From positions 1 to 5,514 of the forward strand of contig QMQS01000067.1 in the NCBI GenBank assembly GCA_003650585.1: a DNA stretch of 5,514 nucleotides, given 5' to 3'. The notes under the pieces were generated by a model that saw only the letters and a program-made list of their open reading frames with translations, was not told the origin of the DNA and did not search any database. The DNA is from Candidatus Woesearchaeota archaeon (GTDB lineage: Archaea; Nanobdellota; Nanobdellia; Woesearchaeales; B29-G15). The position numbers were made by a program, and so were the translations under genes. Shown here piece by piece: positions 1-5,334 of the stretch (position 1 is its first letter; each line of letters begins with the position of its first letter).

Positions 1-2
1 AG

Positions 3-830
3 CTAGCCAATAAACCCCCTAAAAATGCCCTTTCGTGCTGCGTAAAATAAGAACTGATTGGCATACCCACAGTAATCCCCAAAATACTCACTCGCAAACT
101 GCCTCAGTTCTTTATCGCTTGTCTTATGCCCTTTAAAATACAATCCTTGCATGGTCCTCCTTATCCAAACATCCACAGGGAATGCCTCAAATTTCTCAAG
201 TGAGAACAGAGCAACGCAATCAGCAACCTTTGGCCCAACCCCTGGCAAACCCATCAACTCCCTTCTGGCAGCCTCATAGCTCATAGACCTCAATCTAGAC
301 TCAAATCCCGTGCTGAGGGCTGTGTTTATCTCCAAGATATACCTCGCTCGAAAGCCGGTTTTGGCTGCTACCACTTTCTTGTAATCTGAGATATCGCCCA
401 ACTTTGGGAAAAGATAATAGGGCTTGCCCCTAAACAAAACCCTCTTACCAAAGAACTTAGACAACAGCCTTGTATTCTTGGTTATCTTGGGGATATTGGA
501 ATTGGCAGAGCATACATAAGTCACCAAACACTCAAAGAATTCCTGTCGCATTATCCTTAGCCCTAACAGTGCTTTGATGGCCCTCTCCACCTTAGAATCC
601 TTGCATATGCTATTAAGTATGCCCCTGTAATCCACATCCAAACCAAAAATCCATTTTACCTTTTCTGGGGGGATACCCTCAAACTCCAACACATCCCCAA
701 TCTGGCGACACCAGAAGATACTATCCCCAGACCAAACCACATACCCCTTCTCAGGCTGTGGCTCAAACTGGAAGAACTGCCCACACTCTAGTGTATGCCC
801 CAAATTAAAATCTTTTACTCTGAGCCTCAT
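3..830 (-). CDS. ogg: OGG1-type 8-oxoguanine DNA glycosylase/AP lyase
   Basis: This is a base-excision repair enzyme that removes 8-oxoguanine from DNA and then nicks the abasic site by beta-elimination. The 275-residue product aligns along its length with human OGG1. The N-terminal OGG domain has CGQFFQF (16-22), whose G17 matches hOGG1 G42. CSANSNI (107-113) matches the strand-insertion loop. GFRARY (159-164) carries R161, equivalent to R204. The helix-hairpin-helix LPGVGPKVADC (195-205) contains the Schiff-base lysine K201 (hOGG1 K249), and PVDVW (218-222) contains catalytic D220 (D268). F262 matches the base-stacking F319. Two recognition positions differ: K115 for R154 and N258 for Q315. 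It is longer than the one-domain Ogg2 enzymes (about 200 residues) common in archaea. The start is uncertain: ATG at 830 gives MRLRVKDF, and an in-frame ATG at 839 adds three residues and overlaps the upstream gene by 8 bp. Neither has a clear Shine-Dalgarno. The longer in-frame extension to 1031 is a shadow inside the upstream gene. The stop TAG lies at 3-5. Family call is very secure from motifs; opposite-base preference is unknown. Confidence 0.95.
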   Translation of the reverse strand: MRLRVKDFNLGHTLECGQFFQFEPQPEKGYVVWSGDSIFWCRQIGDVLEFEGIPPEKVKWIFGLDVDYRGILNSICKDSKVERAIKALLGLRIMRQEFFECLVTYVCSANSNIPKITKNTRLLSKFFGKRVLFRGKPYYLFPKLGDISDYKKVVAAKTGFRARYILEINTALSTGFESRLRSMSYEAARRELMGLPGVGPKVADCVALFSLEKFEAFPVDVWIRRTMQGLYFKGHKTSDKELRQFASEYFGDYCGYANQFLFYAARKGIFRGFIG

Positions 831-831
831 T

Positions 832-1392
832 TCAACCATGTCCAGGTGCCAGAATCTTGAAATTGTAGCCAGTGAGTTTAAGCAATGTCCTCTTAAATGC
901 TGCGGGGTCAGAGGTAGGTAAGTCGGTTCTACCAAACCCATCATTGAACAATGTGTCACCTGAAAACAGGATTCTATGCTTGGGGTACCAAATGCAGATA
1001 CTACCGCGGGTGTGTCCTGGTGTAAGCACAAACTCCAGTTGCTTTAAGTTGAGGGTTTCCACAGGCAAAAGCTCAATATCAAACAACCCTGCTATGTCTT
1101 CTCTGAGCACAGTACGCTTGGCATCCCTTTTGAAATCCATTATCTCAGCCCTCGATGCATAGAACCAGGCGTTTTTAAACAAATCAAAATTACCTATGTG
1201 GTCGTAGTGGAGATGTGTAAACACCACAATATCAACCTTAGCAGGCTCAACAACTCGCTCCAGGAACAACAATAGTTGCTGCCTGTCCTTTCTATCACCA
1301 GTGTCAATCACCACCAGTTTGCCTATGTCAAGCAGGTACAGATTAGAGGAGAGTTGTATCTTCCAAACATTCTCTGCCAACTTCTTAATCAT
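832..1392 (-). CDS. Metallo-beta-lactamase-fold hydrolase (glyoxalase II/YcbL-like)
   Basis: A 186-residue soluble hydrolase of the MBL superfamily, probably binding two metal ions. Visible ligands are the HxHxDH motif THLHYDHIG (59-67: H60, H62, D64, H65), H127 in TPGHTRGS, bridging D146 in FSGDTLF, and H185 in the final APGHG. The stretch GDTLFNDGFGRTDLP (145-159) is typical of the glyoxalase II/YcbL-like branch, which hydrolyses thioesters such as S-lactoylglutathione, but the true substrate cannot be read from sequence. The protein stops one residue after its last metal-binding histidine, whereas relatives usually continue for roughly 15-25 residues. The start ATG at 1392 fits the family N-terminus (MIKKLAENVWKI) and overlaps the upstream stop as ATGA; GGGTG and GGGGAG lie just upstream on the coding strand. 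The stop TGA at 832-834 abuts or overlaps the glycosylase start, so the two are probably co-translated. Superfamily is certain; specific activity is not. Confidence 0.93.
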   Translation of the reverse strand: MIKKLAENVWKIQLSSNLYLLDIGKLVVIDTGDRKDRQQLLLFLERVVEPAKVDIVVFTHLHYDHIGNFDLFKNAWFYASRAEIMDFKRDAKRTVLREDIAGLFDIELLPVETLNLKQLEFVLTPGHTRGSICIWYPKHRILFSGDTLFNDGFGRTDLPTSDPAAFKRTLLKLTGYNFKILAPGHG

Positions 1393-1712
1393 CTCCCCAA
1401 CACCCGTTCTGCAGAATAAACCCCCACACAAGCCAAGAAGAACACAAGGAACACCTGGGCAACACCCAAAACAGGGTGGCTAAACCCAAACCCAAAAACA
1501 AAACCAAGGAAGATTAGTATCTCTGAGAAAGCACTCACCTTCTTCTTGTTTGAGAGTATATGACCACACACACCGCCTATAATGATTAATGTAACCACAC
1601 CCAAACTCGTCGCAGGCACAACCTTAGACAAGAAATAACCCAGCAGAAAGACAATCACAAATGATGGGATTACCCAGTGTACATATCCTCGCCTGTTACA
1701 AAATAGTCTCAT
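1389..1712 (-). CDS. Small four-helix membrane protein, unknown function
   Basis: A 107-residue protein I do not recognise. It is almost entirely hydrophobic, with four predicted transmembrane segments by eye: about 13-32, 36-54, 61-78 and 81-101. The short N-terminus is basic (MRLFCNRRGY) and a basic loop NKKK (55-58) separates helices 2 and 3; by the positive-inside rule this puts both termini and that loop in the cytoplasm. There are glycine-rich helix faces (GVVTLIIIGGVCG, GFVFGFGF) that could pack against another membrane protein. It has no recognisable catalytic or metal motif. It is probably a real gene rather than a chance reading frame: its ATG (1712-1710) overlaps the stop of the S2P-like gene as ATGA, its own stop overlaps the next gene as ATGA, and the residue pattern is clearly membrane-like. 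No good Shine-Dalgarno is visible, so translation probably depends on coupling. Inference: it may be a partner of the upstream membrane protein. Confidence 0.75.
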   Translation of the reverse strand: MRLFCNRRGYVHWVIPSFVIVFLLGYFLSKVVPATSLGVVTLIIIGGVCGHILSNKKKVSAFSEILIFLGFVFGFGFSHPVLGVAQVFLVFFLACVGVYSAERVLGR

Positions 1713-2434
1713 CTGTATTCGTACCTTATGAAGTATATCATTGAAACAAAGATTGCAAGCTCAAGCCCAATAAGTATTGCTTTGCCCAGTGGTGCAATCA
1801 ACAGGAGCAAACCAATGAAGGTCACGAGGGAAAACACAATAGTATAGAGTGTGAGATTGGCATAAAACACATAACTCCCAATAGACTTGGGTATTGGCAA
1901 CATTGTGCCAATTGCAAGCAGGGCATTCATTCTCACAGCATTCATTAGCACAAAACTCGGGTGTAGGGTGTAGAGGTACCTGAACAGTATTGCCAGCATG
2001 AGGCTTGCAAGGGGCCCTGTGGCTGCCACTGTACCCATCTCAAAATAGTTGAGCCCATACCTGAAGCGACCCAACCTAAGCCCCTCATGATGCACAAAGA
2101 CGAGCTCAAATGGGGCGAACAAAACCACTCTTCCGAGAGATGCAAGCCCCATCACCACACCACCAGCCAATCCATACAGGAAGAGTTTGAACTCCAGGAG
2201 ATACCCCTTTGCCAGTGATGCCACCTTCTGGGCGCTAATATTTACCAACACAGCCAACCCAGCAATCAGGATAGAGTTCACCAAGTTGAACAACCAATAG
2301 CTCAACACGAACTCTGGCTGTCCATCATCAAATCCGAGAACAAAACCCATGACAAGGGCAGCAATCACGAAGCCCTTCAGTTCGCTTCTTTTAAAGAGGA
2401 AGTATTTTCTTATTCTGGCACTCAATTCTGACAT
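1709..2434 (-). CDS. Degenerate M50/site-2-protease-like membrane protein, probably catalytically inactive
   Basis: A 241-residue polytopic membrane protein with six to seven hydrophobic segments (about 19-35, 46-66, 82-107, 132-155, 160-182, 190-213, 214-237). It has the framework of the M50 intramembrane metalloproteases: a helix where HExxH is expected, followed by the conserved GYxxEFKLFLYGL stretch (77-89); GPLASLMLA (140-148), like the GPxxNLxLA helix; and NALLAIGTMLPIPKSIGS (170-187), like the N..LA..NLLPIPPLDGS motif. Every catalytic position appears replaced: HExxH reads N65-I-S-A-Q69, and LDG reads S184-I-G186, losing the metal-binding aspartate. HHE at 115-117 is not an HExxH. Family knowledge says active S2Ps cleave membrane-anchored regulators; this one would be a pseudoprotease that binds but does not cut. 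It opens a new block after a 66-bp gap with its own TATA box, and is ATGA-coupled to the next gene. Membrane nature is certain; M50 ancestry is likely but judged by eye. Confidence 0.8.
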   Translation of the reverse strand: MSELSARIRKYFLFKRSELKGFVIAALVMGFVLGFDDGQPEFVLSYWLFNLVNSILIAGLAVLVNISAQKVASLAKGYLLEFKLFLYGLAGGVVMGLASLGRVVLFAPFELVFVHHEGLRLGRFRYGLNYFEMGTVAATGPLASLMLAILFRYLYTLHPSFVLMNAVRMNALLAIGTMLPIPKSIGSYVFYANLTLYTIVFSLVTFIGLLLLIAPLGKAILIGLELAIFVSMIYFIRYEYR

Positions 2435-2500
2435 GCAGAGTTCGCCTCACTGAAACTATTCATCCAGAGATTTATATATTTTTCTTTGCCAGCTCCCTGC
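2435..2500 (-). promoter_or_regulatory. Internal promoter region with TATA box upstream of the S2P-like gene
   Basis: This 66-bp gap is the largest between minus-strand genes. On the minus strand it contains TATATAAA (2478-2471), close to the archaeal box A consensus, preceded by an A-rich stretch. A box centred near 2475 would start transcription near 2448-2451, giving a leader of about 14-17 nt. That leader contains GAGGCGA, a weak ribosome-binding candidate, ending 6 nt before the ATG at 2434. No T-run that could end Pelota transcription is seen on the minus strand, so read-through from the upstream genes is also possible. Confidence 0.65.
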
Positions 2501-3550
2501 TCAATACAACTTGAACCTGAGTAGGGCAGCTATCCCACCCAAACCGTCTAGCTTTCTCCCAGCTGGATTCTCCGACTCTATTATCTCTATGCGACCCCCA
2601 GAATTCTGCACCAGGTTAAGCAAGGCATGGAGTGGCTCGTAAGCCCCCTCTTGACGCTTTTGCTTTATCAAGCCGTCTGTTAAAATGAGCAACTTAATTG
2701 CCCCCATCTCAGCAGCCCTCCTGGTTTCAGCTATGCCATATGCACAGTTCCCTTCTGATGCGATCTCTGCCATTAACTCCTCCACCAATCGCATCTCCCG
2801 AGACACTCTATCCTCCTTCAATGCTTGGGTTAGCTCGTCTCGCTTGAGCACCTCCACAATGCCTTGCTCGCCTGTGTGTGAGCAACTCGCTAAGACAATC
2901 TTTGATTTGAGCTCATCATTCTTGATGAGTTTAATCAAGTCCTCTTTCCAGAAAGCAGGGGAGGCAACAATAATCTTGTTTATGCTATACCTCTCATTAT
3001 ACTCGTTAAGTTTGGTAATAATATCGCTATAGAATTTAACCTCTTTAGCCTCTTTGTAACCCTTTTTCTCAACCTCACCCCTCAACTCTGAAATAATCTG
3101 ATAGCCCTGAGGAGTGAGCAGAGCAAATGTTGCCTCATCCCTGTCCATTATCAGCAATAGGTATCTATATGGGTGCCTCTGTGCCTCTTTAATGCGTTTA
3201 AAATGAAGCCCAAGCCAAACCTGCTTGCTCAGGGTGATAATCTTACCTGGTTTCACATCAATGGTGTGGTACTGCCCCCTCGGTATGTCCTCAGGTCCCT
3301 CAACTATCTTTCCAGAAACCCTCAACACATCTGAGTATTTATGGAACTCTACTCTCTCCACCTCAATACTCAGAGTGGGGGTAATCTTTTTCACCCTACT
3401 CCTCTGCTGTTTGTCGCCAAGCACAATCTTGCGCTCTGTTTTTGCTTTTATTATATCCCCTGGCTCGATGATTTGGCTCAGATGCCATAGGTCGTTCAAA
3501 TTATCCACTCGCAGTTTCACTGTGTCTTTGTCCCTCATTAGCACTTTCAT
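2501..3550 (-). CDS. pelA: Pelota (aPelota), mRNA surveillance and ribosome rescue factor
   Basis: A 349-residue homologue of Pelota/Dom34, a paralogue of release factor aRF1. With aEF1A it enters the empty A site of stalled ribosomes, and ABCE1 then splits the subunits. Domains in order: the Lsm-like N-terminal domain (about 1-125; MKVLMRDKD, NLNDLWHLSQIIEPGD, RGQYHTIDV at 91-99), the central eRF1_2-like domain (about 128-245; LLLIMDRDEATFALL, IVASPAFWKEDL at 194-205, SHTGEQGIVEVLKRDEL at 224-240), and the C-terminal eRF1_3-like domain (about 247-347; AETRRAAEMGAIKLLILTD, SGGRIEIIES, LGGIAALLRF). The GGQ loop of release factors is absent, as expected for Pelota. The start at 3550 is supported by the family N-terminus, the AAGGTG ribosome-binding site and the ATGA overlap with the methyltransferase stop; an in-frame extension to 3649 lies inside that upstream gene and is spurious. 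Length is normal for the family. Confidence 0.97.
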   Translation of the reverse strand: MKVLMRDKDTVKLRVDNLNDLWHLSQIIEPGDIIKAKTERKIVLGDKQQRSRVKKITPTLSIEVERVEFHKYSDVLRVSGKIVEGPEDIPRGQYHTIDVKPGKIITLSKQVWLGLHFKRIKEAQRHPYRYLLLIMDRDEATFALLTPQGYQIISELRGEVEKKGYKEAKEVKFYSDIITKLNEYNERYSINKIIVASPAFWKEDLIKLIKNDELKSKIVLASCSHTGEQGIVEVLKRDELTQALKEDRVSREMRLVEELMAEIASEGNCAYGIAETRRAAEMGAIKLLILTDGLIKQKRQEGAYEPLHALLNLVQNSGGRIEIIESENPAGRKLDGLGGIAALLRFKLY

Positions 3551-4308
3551 TTGGACACCTTCCGAGCAAGGGTGAGGAAACCAGTGTGGAGTATACCAGA
3601 GCGCTTTGGGAGTGTATGCTCTCGAACATCCCAGTGGCGTAGGATGCACTCCATTGTTGTGGTTTGTGAGAAGTTCAAACCTCCTATCTCCTTAACAACG
3701 GCCTTAACCTGCTCAATGTAGGGGCTATAAACCACAAGAAAGCCACCGGGCTTTAGTGCCTTGTGAGCAATCGGCACAGCCCTCTCTGCACCCTTCATAT
3801 CCAAGAGCACCAAATCCAGCCCTTTTTCATCAATCCCCTCAAGAATGTCCCTGTTCTTCAACACCACATTCTTAACCCCAAGTTCATCCAAATTTCTCTT
3901 AACATTCTCATAAAACTCTCGCCTCTTTTCATATGAGAAGACCTTGCCATTTGAGCAATGCCTCGCCAAGAAGAGGGTGGCATAACCAGAGCCAGTTCCT
4001 GCCTCAACCACCCTTGCTTTCCTACTCAAACCAGTGAAGCCAACAATCAACGAAAGCTCTTTGGGATGAATGATTTGTGGCATGCGCCTCATACGCTTTT
4101 TTAAAAGGTCTATGGTGTTTGGCTCAACTGCCACAAACAACCGCCCCTTATGGGTCACAACCTCTGAGCCGTAGGGTTTGCCTATTAATTCCTCTAGATG
4201 AATAATCCCACCGTCTATATTCAAGCTCTTTTTCTGTGCCCTCACCAAATAGCTCTGGGTTTCATTGAGCAAAAGCACATCATCACCTTGCTTTATCCTC
4301 TTTCTCAT
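3547..4308 (-). CDS. trmI: tRNA (adenine-N1) methyltransferase, TrmI family (m1A57/58)
   Basis: A 253-residue class I SAM-dependent methyltransferase that makes 1-methyladenosine in the tRNA T-loop; it normally acts as a homotetramer. The N-terminal beta-rich domain (about 1-70) has GKPYGSEV, typical of TrmI. RRMPQIIHPKELSLIVG (74-90) is the TrmI linker motif. The Rossmann domain has motif I VVEAGTGSGYAT (100-111) for SAM binding, acidic E127 in YEKRR at the end of beta 2, and D170 in LVLLDMK. The C-terminus RHWDVREHTLPKRSGILHTGFLTLARK (224-250) is characteristic of the family. H81 lies where, as I recall, archaeal m1A57/58 enzymes have His and bacterial ones Tyr. The segment after D170 (MKGAERAV) lacks the Pro-Trp seen in many relatives. 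The ATG at 4308 follows GGGTGA by 3 nt and lies 26 bp inside the thiolase gene; the stop overlaps Pelota as ATGA. Identification is strong; A57 versus A58 targeting is inference. Confidence 0.94.
   Translation of the reverse strand: MRKRIKQGDDVLLLNETQSYLVRAQKKSLNIDGGIIHLEELIGKPYGSEVVTHKGRLFVAVEPNTIDLLKKRMRRMPQIIHPKELSLIVGFTGLSRKARVVEAGTGSGYATLFLARHCSNGKVFSYEKRREFYENVKRNLDELGVKNVVLKNRDILEGIDEKGLDLVLLDMKGAERAVPIAHKALKPGGFLVVYSPYIEQVKAVVKEIGGLNFSQTTTMECILRHWDVREHTLPKRSGILHTGFLTLARKVSK
3556..3563 (-). promoter_or_regulatory. Ribosome-binding site of Pelota
   Basis: On the minus strand GGAAGGTG ends 5 nt before the Pelota ATG at 3550. It contains AGGTG, complementary to the usual archaeal 16S rRNA 3' end. 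It lies inside the last codons of the methyltransferase gene and decides the Pelota start. Confidence 0.7.
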
Positions 4309-5197
4309 TTTTCACCCTATCCACCAATTTACAAAAGGCACAAACCTCGCCTGTGGTGGGGTAATTGCAAGCAGTGCATAGCTTAACATCCTCTACCCTA
4401 TTAAACCTTTCCAAACCTGGCACAATTTTGACAAAACTCTTTAGAATACCATTCTTAAACCCCTGGAACTCTTTCTCAATCCCATTCAATTTCTCCTTCA
4501 TCCTGTTTTGTGACCCACCCAAAGAATAGGGACAAACACTGCTATAGTACTCAACTTTGTTTAGTTCGCAGTATGCCTTGTTCTCTGCCTCTGAGCAGTA
4601 ATACAACACCTTTAGTCTGCCCACGAGTTTGAGTTCTGGATTGCTATTTGTTATTGGTCCTAGCCGTGAGAGCTGCTCGAGGTTCTGAGCACCGAGGTTC
4701 AAGAGGATGAATGCCACCTCATCGTCCATGTTGTGTCCAGTAACAACAAAATCAGCACCAAGTTCCACCCCTAATCTGTTGAGTATGTATCTCTTTATCA
4801 ACCCACACGCACTACAAACAGGTCTCCTGAGTTTAACACCTGCGAGCTCGTCTATGGTAAACCCATACTCTTTCTTTAGTTCAAAGAGATTTAGCTTTAC
4901 CCCAAGGTCCTTGCACAATTTTGAGACCAATTTTAGGGCAACATCACTATTGCCTTTAATACCAAGGTCTATAAAAACCCCCTCAACAGACACATCATAC
5001 AACCCTGACAGCTTTTTGATTGCCAGTAAGGCAGCTGTGCTATCCTTGCCTCCAGACAAGCCAACAATGAGCTTTTTATGGCTTGCCTTCTTGAGAACCT
5101 TTGAGACTTTTCTCTCATAATAAGCCAAGAAATGCCTCTTACAAAAGCGATTCCCGCCAATACTTACCACGGGCTTTGCTTTACAACACCTTGCCAT
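4283..5197 (-). CDS. tRNA 2-thiouridine synthase, TtuA/NcsA family
   Basis: A 304-residue PP-loop ATPase that adenylates a tRNA uridine and replaces its C2 oxygen with sulfur, usually with sulfur from a ubiquitin-like carrier. Visible parts in order: an N-terminal zinc-binding region (C4, C5, C19, H22, in RFCKRHFLAYYERKV); the ATP-binding PP-loop GLSGGKDS (46-53); RRPVCSAC (124-131) with C128 and C131; TGHNMDDE (153-160); and SVCPYS (220-225) with C222. C128, C131 and C222 match the three Cys that hold a [4Fe-4S] cluster in TtuA. A C-terminal zinc ribbon has C274, C277, C286 and C289. The N-terminal pair reads CC rather than the usual CxxC. The start is fixed: an in-frame TAA lies one codon upstream of the ATG, and there is no Shine-Dalgarno. 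The enzyme could modify U54 (TtuA) or U34 (NcsA/Ncs6); linkage to a T-loop methyltransferase favours U54, but only as inference. It is the first gene of the minus-strand cluster, divergent from ftsZ. Confidence 0.93.
   Translation of the reverse strand: MARCCKAKPVVSIGGNRFCKRHFLAYYERKVSKVLKKASHKKLIVGLSGGKDSTAALLAIKKLSGLYDVSVEGVFIDLGIKGNSDVALKLVSKLCKDLGVKLNLFELKKEYGFTIDELAGVKLRRPVCSACGLIKRYILNRLGVELGADFVVTGHNMDDEVAFILLNLGAQNLEQLSRLGPITNSNPELKLVGRLKVLYYCSEAENKAYCELNKVEYYSSVCPYSLGGSQNRMKEKLNGIEKEFQGFKNGILKSFVKIVPGLERFNRVEDVKLCTACNYPTTGEVCAFCKLVDRVKNEKEDKAR
4312..4317 (-). promoter_or_regulatory. Ribosome-binding site of trmI
   Basis: On the minus strand GGGTGA ends 3 nt before the trmI ATG at 4308 and matches the archaeal GGTGA core. 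It lies within the 3' end of the thiolase gene and supports the start inside the 26-bp overlap. Confidence 0.6.
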
Positions 5198-5221
5198 AGC
5201 TTAGAATAAATTGAGTAATCT

Positions 5222-5229
5222 TATTAAAA
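5222..5229 (-). promoter_or_regulatory. Box A (TATA) of the thiolase-trmI-Pelota unit; likely leaderless transcript
   Basis: On the minus strand TTTTAATA is centred about 28 nt before the thiolase ATG at 5197. Archaeal box A is normally centred about 26-27 nt before the transcription start, which would place the start within about 0-2 nt of the ATG. The lack of any Shine-Dalgarno upstream fits a leaderless mRNA. Confidence 0.55.
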
Positions 5230-5257
5230 TTATGGTAAATCCATTCCAACAAAATGA

Positions 5258-5269
5258 TATACCAGTATA
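5258..5269. repeat. Short inverted repeat in the divergent promoter region, possible operator
   Basis: TATAC and GTATA are perfect 5-bp inverted arms around a 2-nt spacer. The element sits between the two box A sequences, 13 bp upstream of the ftsZ box and about 28 bp behind the thiolase box. It could bind a regulator of either direction. The region is AT-rich, so chance is a fair alternative. Confidence 0.3.
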
Positions 5270-5282
5270 CAAAATAGTAACA

Positions 5283-5290
5283 TTTATAAG
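5283..5290 (+). promoter_or_regulatory. Box A (TATA) of ftsZ
   Basis: TTTATAAG matches the archaeal box A well, with an A-containing stretch (AGTAACA) where the BRE is expected. Transcription would begin near 5311-5313, giving a leader of about 22-24 nt before the ATG at 5335. The leader carries AGGCGA close to the start codon, only a partial match to the archaeal ribosome-binding consensus. Confidence 0.6.
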
Positions 5291-5334
5291 GGAGTTGTGT
5301 TTAAAGATTTACACAAGAATTTAAGGCGAACAAA

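Noticed and set aside
831..1031. In-frame N-terminal extension of the glycosylase
   Set aside because: It lies inside the MBL gene in another frame and shows no OGG similarity; homology begins at MRLRVKDF.
872..1162. Plus-strand open frame opposite the MBL gene
   Set aside because: Antisense shadow of a gene with a complete active-site motif set; no recognisable protein pattern.
1393..1431. In-frame N-terminal extension of the MBL protein
   Set aside because: The family N-terminus starts at MIKKLAENVWKI and the ATG at 1392 forms an ATGA overlap; the extra residues are the small membrane protein gene read in another frame.
2083..2091. HHE at residues 115-117 of the S2P-like protein as a relocated zinc site
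   Set aside because: It is not followed by a His at the needed spacing and lies outside the expected motif helix.
3225..3575. Plus-strand open frame opposite Pelota
   Set aside because: Serine/threonine-rich antisense shadow of a strongly conserved gene. The same applies to 2685-3032 and 4707-5120.
3551..3649. In-frame N-terminal extension of Pelota
   Set aside because: Pelota homology begins at MKVLMRDKD, with a good ribosome-binding site; the extension is covered by the TrmI C-terminus.
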